Shown here: positions 1 to 12,497 of the stretch, in pieces | Position numbering within the stretch: position 1 is the first letter of the stretch | Layout: every line of letters begins with the position of its first letter | Assembly: GCA_950295325.1 (NCBI GenBank) | Contig: OX485804.1 | Coordinates: forward strand, 19,282,001 to 19,346,000 | DNA length: 64,000 nucleotides | Direction: 5' to 3' | Source of the DNA: Polytrichum commune | Taxonomy: Eukaryota; Streptophyta; Polytrichopsida; Polytrichales; Polytrichaceae | Position numbers and translations under genes: made by a program | The notes under the pieces: model-generated | What the model was told of the DNA's origin: nothing | Databases searched by the model: none | The model's input: the letters and a program-made list of their open reading frames with translations, nothing else

Positions 1-291
1 TTTATCTTGGAGCTTCCACTAAGCTTCATTGAACTTTACCAAACCTTATTCATTAAGTTATGACATGCATTACCTTAGCCCTATTACCACCCAAAAATAG
101 TCTCCACAATACCTCTGTCCCATGATATGGGATAGAATTAACAAACCTTAAGTTACAAAGTTTCAACTCTTTGCACATGCAATTCATTGTAAGTTACACA
201 AGTTTCAACCCTGCCCACATGCAATTCACCATAAGTTACACATTTTTGTGACAATTCATCCACGGCAAAGTGTTCCTTATGGGCGGAGCTC

Positions 292-317
292 TTAAACCCT
301 AACCCTAAACCTGAACC
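292..317. repeat. Interstitial telomere-type repeats
   Basis: About three degenerate copies of the plant telomere unit (AAACCCT / CCCTAAA), running on into AACCTG variants. Single telo-box-like AAACCCTA motifs recur near 1138, 1170, 15150, 17040 and 18365. They may be promoter telo-boxes or dispersed remnants. The array is too short to mark a telomere. Confidence 0.6.
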
Positions 318-750
318 TGAACCCACGTACCTTCATGTGATCAGAGGATTCAAATTTCAATACCTGATTGGACGTGCCAATGCATCAGCTTTCTGTTGTA
401 ACTCGTTGTGTACTATCCAATAACGACGGTCCCAGATCAGCTTCACTTGAAGATTTGGAACGATCTGAGTAGGATTCGAGGAGAGATGAGATAGTAAAAA
501 TGAAGCGGCGTTTAATGGGCAGTGAATGATAGCCGTATCTGCTTACACATCTCATCAAGACCGGATGCTTGAAAGCCTGCAGCACCACTGATTATGTAGG
601 CACACTGATTGCAACCACCTTAAAAACACACAGCGTGACAAGCCGGGGTCACCGCACAAATGGGCGTAATCAATAAAGACGAAGGCAGCAGGCGGGCCGG
701 AGTCAGGTACTGTCGCGGTGTAAGTAATTAAGGTTGGATTGTACAGACTT

Positions 751-1116
751 TTATTGCATGGAAGAATCCAAGTCGGTGTCACATGTATAAGTATATCCTG
801 ATGCAAGGACTAACATCACATGAGTTAATTTGGCCAACGCCTGGTCGTCGTTCGCCGGCCACGGATGTGCATTCATTACCGCACGCAGAGCTAATTTTAT
901 TGATTCAAGGGCACTATCATCTATTTTATCTCTTACCTTCCAATAAGGGTTTACCTCCTTCATGGATTCGAGTTTATAAGAAACCCTAACTGGAAGTTTG
1001 GTTTCTCGATCGCGGCATCCATCGAAATGGGTTTCACCTCGGTGATTGAGTGGGGAAGAACGCCGACGTGATCCCTTCAACTTGGTATTTTTACACTTGA
1101 AGGAATCGAACCCCAA
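751..1116 (-). CDS. Unrecognised open frame, possible exon
   Basis: A 121-codon frame with a basic N-terminal part (KGSRRRSS) and an ordinary-looking C-terminal half containing ALESIKLALRAVMNAHPWP. I recognise no family. It lies just downstream of the P450 on the same strand, so it could be an exon of a separate gene, a transposon remnant or chance. No splice partner was found with confidence. Opposite it, around 1175-1318 on the plus strand, is a second short frame, also unassigned. Confidence 0.2.
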   Translation of the reverse strand: MGFDSFKCKNTKLKGSRRRSSPLNHRGETHFDGCRDRETKLPVRVSYKLESMKEVNPYWKVRDKIDDSALESIKLALRAVMNAHPWPANDDQALAKLTHVMLVLASGYTYTCDTDLDSSMQ

Positions 1117-1316
1117 GGTGTTACTGAAACCTAAACTCTAAACCCTAGCTCTGATCATTCTGCCAAACCCTAGTATATTCGTAGCTGCTGCTGCTGATGC
1201 CGCTGGTGATAATGTTGATGATGCGGATGTCAACCAGGAAAAAATGAATCGTATGTTGTTGAGAAAAGTGGATCCCTATGTCTACGCCAAGAATGTGGAT
1301 GTGTGCATGGTTATTC

Positions 1317-4300
1317 CTATTTAGTGCTAAGATCGCGATGTTGGACGGTAACGCGCGGATGGAGGGTAACTCGCAGGCCGTGCTTCATAATGAGCGTGAG
1401 TGAAAGCTTGTATTCGACTTTGTGGCCGGGGACGAGCTTCACATGGTAATTTCGGAGGATGGCACTCGCAACGGACTTCATTTGCAAGTAAGCGAGCTCT
1501 TTGCCCAGGCACAGCCTTGGCCCTGCGTTGAAGACGGTGTACTTGAAAGGGGACTCCGGCGCGAAGACACCATTGCGTAGCCACCTCTCCGGCCTGTATT
1601 GTAAGCAATCCTTGCCCCAAATGGACTCCATGCGACCCATGGAGTAGATGGAGTACATGAGGCGGGTGCCTTTTCTGACGAATGTGCCATCCGGGAGGAC
1701 ATCATTGGCTGTCACATCTTTGTTGTCAATGGGAACAGAGGGGTAGAGACGCATCGACTCCGAAAGGGCCGCATGCAAGTAGTTCAGCTGCTTGAGCTCC
1801 TCGAAGTTGAAGGCTGATGAGTCATCCTCTTTCACCCTAGACTGAAGAGTGGTTCGAATTTCTTGCAAAATCTTTTCCTCCACTGCGGGGTGCTGCGTGA
1901 TGAGCCAGAAGAACCATGACAAGGCCACTGCCGTTGTGTCCCGCCCAGCCAGGACGAAATTGGTGGTCACATCCCGCAGGAATTTGTCTGTGTATGCGTT
2001 GCCATTCTGGTCATCCATCTGCATGAAGCGAGAGAGAAGATCGCACGGGTAGTCTGAGGAGGAGGAGCCTTGTTGGGATTTGAGAAGGGTTAATTCCTTC
2101 CTCCGCTCTGAGATCACATTCATTGCAAACTTATCCAGGACTTGAATTGCCTTGGCCATCTTGGCCTCCATGCCCCAACCCAGAGCGCGTGTTGTCCGCC
2201 AGAAAATCTCCGGGACCACCATGCGTGTGAGGGTGCCCTCCGTGGCGATGTCGAAGGCTTGCGCGAACGGTACAACAGGTAGTCCTGGGGCCAGACAGCC
2301 CGGATCGACTCCGAACCCCACCATGCATATGTTGTCAAAAGTGTACCGTAGGAACAGGTCTTGGAAATCAATGGGAGTCCTACCACATCCACATGCCATC
2401 ATCGCCAATTGCACACAATTAGCCCCGAAACCATGAACTGCGAAACGCATATTCAAAAATCACCTGCAACATCTATCTATCCTGCATCTCTAATTATGCC
2501 CTGCTAAGCATTCCTTGCTTTTCGCTCCCGAACGCTTTAAATAAACCCCAAGGCACATCACAGAATCTCAAAAACTTCTTTCAGACTGCAAGATCTCCAT
2601 CCTCTTGATAGTAAAGAATGCTACAAACACTTTGCCTTCCGATTACAGTAACTGGAGGTTGTGATTAAGCTCTTGCTGAACTGCCCACCTCATTGGAGTT
2701 CTTTAATCTTTTGAATCAGATTACAGAGATCTGTCGACACGAATTTTATGTTTGCTATTTCAGGGAGACATGTCGGAGGAATCAGAGGAAAGAAGTTGAC
2801 AACAGAGACCTGGAGGATCGAGTCGATAGGTGCTTGTGATATGATGCAGAGTAGTTCTGGAACTGTGATGAACTTACCGGTTCTTGGCTATTTCGGCAAG
2901 CACAGGGAGCATGCGTTGCTGCACCGAGGTTCGGTTGGACTTAACCATCAAATCCCTCAGAGTGCGCGTGCTGAATTCCAAACTGGCAGTCTTCCTCTGC
3001 ATCTTCCATAGCTCGTGATCGCTGTTGAATATGCCTTGGCCTAACAGATCATGAGAGGGGTATGTGAAGCTCCTTCCCTTTGGATAGTTTGCAAAATTGG
3101 TCTTCAGCACGTACTCCAAGTTTTCAGGCCTGCGCGTGACATCACCCCATGGCCAAATGAGAATGTAGTCCTCCAATTATCACGGTCAAAATGACACCAT
3201 CCTGTCAAACACTTCTGCCTCCATGTCTAGACTCTTAACAACGATTCATCAAACGAAGCCCGAGCGCTGGAAATAAAAACTCGGTCTTTGCAAGAGTGGA
3301 CCAGAACCCTTCTCATCAAATACAGCCATGTGAGAATTCCTAGGTTCCTGGCTCGAGTATTAAATTAAACTAACTACTTGTTAAATTCGCCTACTCAAGC
3401 ATCCTCAAGCAAATGTATCAACCAAAGCTCCTATGACCTTTATCAGGGTACGAATTCAAACAAAAGTACAAAAGGTAACCAGTTAATAGAGGCTAAAAAT
3501 AGCTAGAATACATAGATGTCAAATGATTTGAGGAAGGCTTTCTTCAGGCCGAAATCCTCGGGATCATTGCAATTCAGCAGTTCCAGGATACCAGAAGTCC
3601 ACCGCGTATCGAGTTAGTTGAACAGGTAAACATCATCATTGAACCCATTCAAGCTCCCATACACTCTCCTTTAACCGAATTCCACGAATTGCACTCCTGT
3701 GCTTGCACTTGAAAAGAGATTGCACTGCACTGATTTGTTAGCCTAAGTTCTTCACTACCCCGATGAAATCAGTCGACTTCTTCGCTAAGTAATGCCAAAC
3801 TCAATTTGAACTATGCACAAGTATTGGCCGCATGACACCTCTTCCAACTACCATGCCACGTCCCAGCACATTTGAAGTATTCAGGTGTAACTCTGCCTAT
3901 ATCTCCCTCGCCATTCCTCGGAATAACCCCATGGAGCATGCAAGTATCTGGATGAAGAGGGGAGAAGAGTACAGTAGAGTCGATATTGAGATGGAAAGTC
4001 TAGGAGTGATGAGTAGGAGAAACCTGCAAGTGGCGACGGCAGTCAAACAAGTGCACTTGGGAGCAATGGAGGTATAGGTGCCGTCATATTTCTTCAACAT
4101 GTCGGTCGTCCAGTCGTGCATGCGGGGCAGGTTCCACAAGAACTGCGGGGTGGTGCCCAGCACAGGCCACACGGTGGGTCCTTTGATCCGACTATACTTG
4201 AGGATATGGTACACCAAGAAGGCGAGCAGGGCGCTCACGGCCAGCTGTGTGATCACCCATGCATCTATTAATAAACTGCTGTGCAGGCTGATCCCCAGAG

Positions 4301-4364
4301 TTGCCTCCGCCTGGTCCTGGTTGTGGAAGATAGGTTGGGAGAAATTCTCCACGCCCCCCGACAT
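1317..4364 (-). CDS. CYP86-like cytochrome P450 (fatty-acid omega-hydroxylase type), three or more exons
   Basis: Exon 1 starts at 4364 with a hydrophobic anchor (ITQLAVSALLAFLVYHIL) followed by KGPTVWPVLG and WTTDMLKKYDGTY. Exon 2 is about 2878-3170: ENLEYVLKTNFANYPKG, DLLGQGIFNSD, then a clean GTAAGT donor. Exon 3 is 1317-2379, entered at a TAG acceptor that keeps the frame and joins AEIAKNR to TPIDFQDLF. It carries TFDNIC, the I-helix AGRDTT, the ExxR motif ESMR, PERW, and the haem loop FNAGPRLCLG with its cysteine ligand; the stop is at 1317. The order and wording match clan-86 plant P450s, which hydroxylate fatty-acid chains at the ER for cutin, suberin or sporopollenin. The exon 1 to exon 2 junction is unresolved: the best donor near 4020 does not match the phase of the exon 2 acceptor, so a small exon may be missed or the gene damaged. 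Substrate is not readable from sequence. Confidence 0.85.
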
Positions 4365-6536
4365 GCTGCTTCTTCTGTAACGCTCGCTGCAACAGCTTTA
4401 ATTTGCTTCCCAAGCGGGGGGACGGTGGTCACAGCCAAAACTTAGGTTGCTTTGGACCATCCACCCTTCCTTACTATTATACGTGTGACTTCATCAACTC
4501 TGTATATGTGTGTGTGTGTGTCTCTCTCTCTATCCCTCTCCGCTAGTTGCAGCAATGTGACAAGCCTGGAGTTGGGATGGCCCCCCTACAATGCCAGGAG
4601 CCAGATTGAGCTCCCAGCTGCACTAACTTCATTACTCAGCTCTCTCATCCTGTACACGACGAGCTTGGACATGCAATCTGGTGTTTCTCCTCTTATGTGT
4701 GCAGATGGAGATAGGGTTAGGCCAGCTTAAGAAAGAGTTCAATCAATCGGCACTTAGAGTTGGTTTATCCAAGTAAGTAAGTCTACTCCCCTCAAGACAA
4801 TAGGCACAATCGGCTACAATGCAGCTACATGTCCATGAGCTCACTACCACCAATCGGCGCTAGCTGCTAGCCTACCCTCTGAGAGACCCCCCTTTGGCTC
4901 TCCAACCATACCCCCGACGTGGACATGCACGGCAAACTTGATCTTTCCCGAGTCGACCATCACCAATATTATTCAGTCAATGTTGCTGTAACTACAAAAA
5001 AACGGGTCATCAACATGTAGCTCTAGTTAGACTACTCATGTAGCTTCAGACTCGGATTCTGGGGGATTGTGTAACTAACTCGTCAGCTACTGATGAACTG
5101 TGATTCTTGTTTTGATATACCCAAAGCCGGCACCCTCTCAGTGATCTCGAATAAGCTTAGTCTAACAAAAAGCAATCTGTGCTGAAGCTTGTTACAATGG
5201 AAGTGGCAAAACTCCACCAAAACCGGTTTCACTTGGAGCAGAGAAGATCTTGAGGCTGGCAGACTCCACTAGGTGAGCAGCTGCTGTCGGTTAACTTCTG
5301 CTTTTGTGGTCCACCCGCCCCACCTCACCAGTAGTAGCAGAAGAAGCCACACCCACACGCAGTACCCATTAATGAGGAGGCTGCGAGCTTGCATAAAGTT
5401 CCTTACCAGTTACCAACCAAGTCACTCCACATTAATTGAACTCAGACTGCTGGATACATGCCTTCCGCATTCATCCCGCCCCGCGACATTCGGCCAGTTC
5501 GCTCACTCACTGGCTGGATCGATCGATTCGTCCGTCCTCCCCTCTCTTTAGTTTGCTCTTGGCCACCAGCTAACTTATCTGCGGGACCACATTCTCCAGG
5601 GCCAACTCTCTATCTGCGTGAACTTTTTGTGATAGTAGGCCCGGGCCGGGCCGGGGAGTAAGTCCACCGAGTAGTTGGGACAACCACTCCGATGCACTTT
5701 GGGAAGCAGTAGGTAGATACACTGACTTGACCACTTACTGATCAAGTCTGACTGCAGCAGCTGCGACGGATTGAACGGAATGGAACTTGTATAAGATTCT
5801 GCTATTACGGCAGGTGGGTAGTACCCGGCACTCATCAAATATTCCCAAACGCGCACACTACTACTGTAACTACTACTACTGTAGTCTACTGCTGCCCATC
5901 GACTTCAAAGCAGCTCAGCTCCGCTCCTCCTCCTGACGAGTCCTCACTGTTAATGATATTGATGTTGATGTTGATGATGTTGCAAGGAAGAAGTGTGTAC
6001 TGCCGCACCATGAATCCCCGCGTTAGGCATGCAGACCCCACGACTCAGCTACCGCATTCTCTGTCGTCCCCGAACTGAACCAACAAAGATTAGTAAGTCC
6101 CCTGAATCTGCACATGATGAATGTAAGCGATCACATACATAACTTACATAGAGTACCATCCATCACTCCAGACTTCCCATCACATGAAGTGCGATGAGCT
6201 CAAACCTTGATGCATGGCTAAGTTGGAAGTTGGGTGGAGGCGGGAGGGATTGATCATTGGACCCACTACCAGGAAGGTGGTAGGCTGCTTGCTTGCTGGC
6301 TGGCTTGCCTGGCTAGTTACTGAGGCCGGTGCTGCTGTGGCTGCATGAGAGGCACCATAATTATCATGGGAGTGATTCAGGCCGGATGGTAAAGGATGAC
6401 AAAAGGTGTGCCTACGGATGGGGTTTAGTAAATGCTAAGAGGACAGGTGGTAGTTGTGACCTGCTGGGCGAAGGGTTTAATGAGGCCAAGGGGTCCCCCC
6501 CCCTTCCCTTTGCGGGGGTGCCAGTCAAGCAATGGC
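4365..6536. other. Upstream flank of the P450, no gene seen
   Basis: Contains the likely promoter and 5' leader of the minus-strand P450, a TG/TC microsatellite at about 4506-4533, and C/G homopolymers near 6487. The open frames here are short and unlike any protein I know. Confidence 0.5.
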
Positions 6537-7113
6537 GAGTACTTACTAATAAGGTGTGTTGCGGGTGTTACTTGGTTCATTTTTCCCATGTTCTCCCAAC
6601 TTCTATGAATTGGATCTACACAGTGAAACTTGTGTTGCAACGCCAGTGAACCTATGATGATGCATTGGCAAAAATCGGATTGGAAGTTGGACCTCCGGCC
6701 TTGATTTGGTTACGGTTATCGTAAGTGCGTGTTTGTTGATTCTTTAACTCAATGCATAGGTGGTCCTCCTAGTTGTGTGCATTGTTGGTGTGTGGAGTAC
6801 TTAATAAATAATTGTATACGTAATACGAGTACTTACTAATAAGGTATATTGCAGGTGTTACTTGGTTCATTTTTCCCATGTTCTCCCAACTTCTACGAAT
6901 TGGATCTACACAACAAAACTTGTGTTGCAGCGTCAATGAACCTATGATGATGCATCGGCAAAAGTCAAATTGGAAGTTGGACCTCCGGACTAGATTTGGT
7001 TACGGTTATTGGAAGTGTGTGTTTGTTGACTCCTTAACTCAATGCATAAGTTGTCCTCTTAGTAGTGTGCATTGTTGGATGTGAAGTACCTAATAAATAA
7101 TTGTATGTGTAAT
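6537..7113. repeat. Tandem duplication of a ~288-bp unit
   Basis: Unit 1 (6537-6826) and unit 2 (6827-7113) both begin GAGTACTTACTAATAAGGT and both end near TAATAAATAATTGTA. They align end to end with scattered substitutions and no large indel. No coding potential is shared by both copies. Confidence 0.85.
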
Positions 7114-8275
7114 CCGATCTCGTTTACGCATGTATCTTTGTTCTTTGATCCTTGGCTATTCACACACCAATCAAGTATATTAAAGTGTCCGATTGAGGAA
7201 AGTAATCAAATAACAACCCGCATACCTTCATGCACACAACAACACGCCGTGGCATGGCATTGCAAGGGGGAGAGAGAGAATTATTGTGTACAAGCTTACC
7301 TCTTGATACCATCTAACATAAAAACTTGATCCCATTAGAGGACTGAGGAGCCTGGTCATCAAAGGGTTGCGGATTCCCTACGACATTCCATGGGTTACCA
7401 CCTTGGATCATGGTGTGTTAGATTATGATTCTACTTCTTTTCTTGACAACCTCTTATGCCAATGAAGGTGATTTAAAGTCTTACAATTGCAATTTGAAGA
7501 ACACATTCTGAAAGTAAACAATAAATTCAACCCAATGATATCTTACTTATCAAATATGAAAGAAAGTAATATTTTCAGAAATTATGATTCATAAGTGGAT
7601 AAGAATAATTATAATCATAAAGTGGTCTATGCATAATTGGGACTAGGAGAATTTCAGCCATAATTCATAACCCTGCATCAACATATAACATAATATTATA
7701 TAGTTTGTATGAAAATGGAAACGGAGTAACTTAGAAAGGTTGAGGGAGGGCATGTGAAACGATCATGACTGGGATAGAATGTAGAAAATTTTCAAATCCG
7801 AACTAGTAATACAATGCACCAATTTGACCTCTTATTAATAATGTGTCCAGAACCCATTATCATAAAGTATGCATTATCAGGTCCAAACCTTAATTATTAT
7901 ATGTACACCCCTTATTGTGTAGGAGTTGGGCACCCGGGCCTTGGATACATTGAGTTCCTAATATGACGAGATCAGGAAACGGAGTCTACCCACCAACCCC
8001 TGGCCAATGGTAGGGATCCAAGCATTTGAGCTAAAGGGCGCAATGCAACGATATAACCTAGGACCCGTGTGCCTGTCGATTCATTTTGAGGTTTTTGAAG
8101 CTAATTTTGATGTCACATCTAATCTTAAAATAGCTTCTGGGATGCATACTATTTTAGATGTTTTCTGTAGATGAATGCAAGGTACGCTCATATGCAGTAA
8201 TTCCCTCTCATCCATTCCATGGAGAGGACTCATCACCATCGACGAGTGAGGGTGAGTTTGAGCTGAGTCTTTCGA
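7114..8275. other. No gene or element recognised
   Basis: AT-rich DNA with only short chance frames. No terminal repeats or conserved motifs were found. Confidence 0.5.
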
Positions 8276-8406
8276 CAATGAACAGGGACAACCAACCGCT
8301 AGTTACATATGAACCAGTTGAGGTTGAGAAATAACCAGTTGAAGTTTAAGACTTCAAGAAAATTACCAATCATTTTAGAGGAATCTATAGAGTATACCTC
8401 AACTAA

Positions 8407-8859
8407 CACGATATTCAATATTTTGAGAGAGTGGGATCCTCTCAAAATAATATTGGCCATTTGGACACCTAAAAGTCATGTTAGGTTGATAAATACTAGA
8501 TTATACTTCAGACGTGTAGTTTCCATTAAAATGAGAGTATGTTAAGTTGGAAAATCGACTCATTTAGGTTGAGTTGACCTAAATGAGGACAATATTTTGT
8601 CAATTTAGGTTGAGTCGACCTTAATGAGGACAATATTTTGTCAATTTAGGTTGAGTCGACCTAAATGAGTCGATTTCCCAGCTTAACATACTCTCATTTT
8701 AATGGAAAGTACGGCGCAATTTACGGTGGAAAATCAAATGTTATTTTTTTACTTGTACTCTACGACTTTCCAATGGTTTTCATTTCATTCTTGGATTAAT
8801 AGTTTTCTTTATGTACTCTCAATTCACTGGAAAACTCTCATTTTAATGAATATTGTGTT
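8407..8859. mobile_element. Foldback/TIR insertion inside MITE unit 1
   Basis: Begins CACGATATTCAATATTTTGAG and ends with the imperfect inverse (CTCATTTTAATGAATATTGTG plus TT). It is flanked by AACTAA at 8401-8406 and 8860-8865. The sister unit has a single AACTAA at 9132-9137 with nothing inserted, so the empty site is visible in the same window. No transposase is present. The superfamily is not clear. Confidence 0.7.
8520..8708. repeat. Long hairpin with internal ~45-bp tandem repeats
   Basis: The left arm from 8520 (TTTCCATTAAAATGAGAGTA) and the right arm ending at 8708 are inverse copies of about 54 bp with two or three mismatches. Between them a unit containing TTGAGTCGACC and AATGAGGACAATATTTTGTC is repeated. 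It is the core of the insertion at 8407-8859. Confidence 0.8.
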
Positions 8860-9296
8860 AACTAAACAAAACCCAAAAGATGTCAACATGTAACCGGTTG
8901 GACTTGGAAACATTAGGATGTTGGCCCAAACACGGCATTCAACTTCCCCATGAAGCCCAGCCCAGCCCCACCAAGCCTTGTGTTCATAAATGCAAAGTTG
9001 GGTGGGACATGGACCTGGCGGCAACTAACCGCTAGTTACATATGAACTGGTTGAGGTTGAGAAATAACCTTGAAGTTCAAGACTTTAGGAAAATTATCAA
9101 TCATTTTAAAGGAATCTACATAGTATACCTCAACTAAACAAAGCCCAAAAGATGTCAACATGTAACCGGTTGGACTTGGAAACATTAGGATGTTGGCCCA
9201 AACACGGCATTCAACTTCCCCATGAAGCCCAGCCCAGCCCCACCAAGCCTTGTGTTCATAAATGCAAAGCTGGGTGGGACATGGACCTGGCGGCAA

Positions 9297-11729
9297 ACGT
9301 GTGAAAGTTGTTGGAGGCTTCATCAGACATGAGTTGCTGATGCATGGAGTCAATCAATCTCCTTGCCTCCCAATAGCTTACTTGAATCACCTGAATTCAA
9401 ATGGGAGGGAGGGAATTGTCGCACGGAAGCGTACCCCTCTCTCATTCCTCCAACATAAAAGCGCGGAAATAGAGTAGAGTAGAGGCGTCCGTAACCGATC
9501 GCTTAGTTAGTAGGGATTGTTACACCATGGACCATGGAGTCGTCCCGAGGCCCTATATAATGTGTGATTCGTTGTTGAACTCGTCCTGGATCACTTCGGT
9601 TTACACCAAAGGAAAACAATGTCGGAGTGAACATGGAGTTCAAGGTCCCGGAAAAACATGTTTTAAGACCTACATTATCTGATGACATTGTCCGACAGGT
9701 TATGTGGAGGGAGAGGCAAAAGAGGCACTCTAGTAGAAAAAGACCGGGGCCCATGGTAGAGAAACATTGTTATAATAAATTATTAATGAATTTTTTTTAA
9801 AACAATTTGCGGGGGGGGGGGGGGAGAGAGAAGATGAAGACAAGAGAATGGTCAAACTTGATTTTATTTTTCTCAAAATTGCCCTTTTTTGGACATGTGT
9901 TTAGGGTTAAATCGTTACATTCACTTTTTGGTGCATGGTCATTCCTCTTGGTCCACATTCGGTTTATACCTAGTGAAGGGCCCAAAGGCTTTGTAAATTA
10001 ATTTTTTAGGAAATGGGACTATGAATGTTGGACCGTGAAGTTGGACCATGAAAAAAAAACCATCTTTTGTGGTCCGACTTCATGGTTCATGATGTAAACC
10101 GGCCCTTAGGGTAAAGTTTCCATGTAGCCCGCTCGCCTACTAGTTTCTAGGAAATAGTGGGTTGGAGGTGTTTGCATGTAGTTAAGCACAAACTACCATC
10201 CATACAGATTTTGGCGGTCCGCTAGAATGTGGAGAGCCATGGACACAAATTGCTAGACTTCCATGAGTCCATTAAAAAAATCTTTGGCCTACAAGTGCAT
10301 GTCACCAAAGGATTGAAGACCGGTATTAGAAGGAAGAGGAGGTTTTAACTTGGCAGAGGAGGTTAGTAAGTGTTCCTGGATATGAGAAGATGGGAGTTAG
10401 CTAGTTGGCACATACGAACCCTACCCCATTAGATTCCCTCTACATTTTGGCAAGCTTGTCCTTATTCACACTAGAATCTGGTGGGTGAACGGCCTACATG
10501 GAAGCTCACCCTTAACCCTAAATACTCATGCTTTCACATTCCATTTTCTAGCACCTCCAGCACCAATGCTGAAATTTTATGTTTTGTAGCAAAATAAGCT
10601 CTATTTTCTTCAAATCCAACCATACAGATGTAAACTAGACCACCGTATATTCCCTTCTTAGACATTTAAAGTCAATTGGACCACATTTTCTAGATCAGTT
10701 TGACATATGAACCTGTCCTTCATTTGAGGGGCAACTAAAGAAAACTTTGGTTTTTTTGTTTCATGACCATTTTGGTCATACCCCAAATTGTGGATGACAA
10801 ATGAGCTACTCCCAAGAATTTGGGTTTATTGAGCAAATGTAGATAAAGCCCATCACCCTCAAACTTGGAGGGGCCACATGAGGTCATTTTTGAGATTTCC
10901 TTTTTTTCATGGAGCAAGCAACATGTGTACTAAGTTTGTTTTTCAAATCTATCTAGTCAAGTTGCGCACAACCATCACCTTGTCCTAAGGAGGGGGATAA
11001 TAATAATAATAATAATAATAATAACGAACAAAAAAACTAGTAGATACCTTTCCATCCACGTAGATTGCCACCTAGTGGGTCGCAAACCCCAGTAGAATAT
11101 TAGGTAAATCCCATTTCGGGTTGCTCGAGCATTTAAGGGTTAAGAGATTAATCGCCAGGTCAGGAGAAGTATAAGTCGGTGTAAAAATTTCTCATGTAGG
11201 AAGATAGAAATCAAGAGGATTGCAGTTTTTTTTTGGAAATTTTATTCCTTAAATTGAAATTAGTGTGGATTTTGAAAACCAAAAGTTGGACCAAACATAC
11301 TACCATTGTCTAGAGTCTACCATAACCGCTCATTCCTCCCCACTTTAACATTCAAAACCAAGAGATATGTCATGGCATTATTGGTTCTAGCATGATCGAA
11401 ATCCGATCCCAACCTTATCGAAATTAAGTCCCAGCCTGATTGAAATTACAGTACCCTATAGATTGCCAACAGAACCTTAATCAAGAATAGACCTTTGCTA
11501 TAGAATGTGAGTTAGAAATTTCTCTTATTAGTGAATTTGACACCGAAACTAGCTTTGAGAATCTTGAATTAATCTTTTCCAACTTAGTCATTTGTGATGC
11601 ATCAGCCAATCCTATAGGGGATCAAGTTTCTATGTTTGATGGATGAGAGGTATGCTCATTTACAATAATTATATCTTCACTCTTGTTCAAATTGCCATGC
11701 TAGCTCAGTTAAGTGGTGATCAATTAACC
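9297..11729. other. No gene recognised; simple repeats
   Basis: Holds a run of 14 G at 9811-9824, an (AAT)n microsatellite at about 10997-11024, and a weak inverted repeat around GGACCATGAA near 10030-10090. No supported coding region. Confidence 0.5.
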
Positions 11730-11737
11730 CTAAAAGG

Positions 11738-12489
11738 CAGGGTTGTCTATCGCGACGTCCTGCCACCGTCATGACGTCATGACGTGTCATGTCGGGGCGG
11801 ACCCCTCCGTCACGACATAATAGGGTCCACGTAGGGTCATACTAGGGGGAAGCTAGTAGGGTGGGTAAAATACTTACCTTCTTGCCAAGGTGGCATCCAA
11901 TGTGGCAGAAAAATCCGACGTGGATGTGCATATTTCCCTTGCCAGGTAAATCATTTTGCCTTTGTGTTTATCATTCTGTTAAAATCAAAGTAGTAAAATA
12001 TGACAAATGAGGGTGTGGGGGGGAGGGGAACGGAGCGGACGGGGGGAACGCCGGATGGAGGGCCAGATGGGGGCCAGATGGGGTACGAATGGGGGCCGGA
12101 TTGGGGTTCGGATTGGGGGGGGAGGGGGTTCGGATTAGGGGGGGACCGGGTTCGGATGGGGGGGAGGGGGTTCGGATTAGGGGGGGCCGGGTTCGGATGG
12201 GGGGGGGGGGGACGGGTCGGATGGGGGGGGGGGGGGGCGAACGTAGGGGAGCGGGCGCTAGTAATTTTTTTCCCACTTTACCTCTACTTTGCTGACATGG
12301 CACCATACGTGGACATCGTAAATCCTACGTGTCCTGATTGGGGTAATGTAATTACACAAAAAAATACGGTAAAATTCAAGTTCGTCAGGATAAAGACAGC
12401 ATCCGGCATAATGTCGTGACAGATACGTGTCATGACGCCACGACATTATGTCGGGATTAGCCTCCGTCACGACACAATAGACAACCCTG
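11738..12489. mobile_element. Non-autonomous hAT-type element, G-rich core
   Basis: The termini are CAGGGTTGTCTAT and its inverse ATAGACAACCCTG. The element is flanked on both sides by the exact 8-bp duplication CTAAAAGG (11730-11737 and 12490-12497). A CAGGG start with an 8-bp target duplication is the hAT signature. Subterminal regions on both sides contain CATGACG/CGTCATG palindromes and a CTCCGTCACGACA..AATAG block in the same relative position. There is no transposase; the glycine-rich frames in the core are products of the G-rich repeat. Confidence 0.9.
12005..12240 (+). repeat. G-rich minisatellite (GGTTCGGATNGGGGG units)
   Basis: Repeats of GGTTCGGAT followed by 5-12 G, interspersed with GGGGGCCGGA units, all on the plus strand. 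Many G-runs lie within 5-10 bases of one another, so the strand could form G-quadruplexes. It sits inside the hAT-type element at 11738-12489. Confidence 0.85.
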
Positions 12490-12497
12490 CTAAAAGG

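Larger units (their letters stand above)
8276..9296. mobile_element. ACCGGTT-family hAT-type MITE, tandemly duplicated
   Basis: The sequence from CAATGAAC at 8276 matches, in inverse orientation, the perfect family member at 21368-21593: CCGCTAGTTACATATGAACC, then the GTTGAG, GACTTCAAG and ATGTCAACATGTAACCGGTT blocks. The copy is present twice in tandem. Unit 1 runs from about 8285 to 9024 and contains a 453-bp insertion; unit 2 is 9025-9296. The 164-bp halves at 8861-9024 and 9133-9296 are nearly identical. The far terminus has diverged from the family, so no target duplication can be read. Confidence 0.7.

Noticed and set aside
12000-12419. Glycine-rich 139-codon frame
   Set aside because: Translation of the G-rich minisatellite inside a hAT-type element; the opposite frame is equally open and proline-rich.
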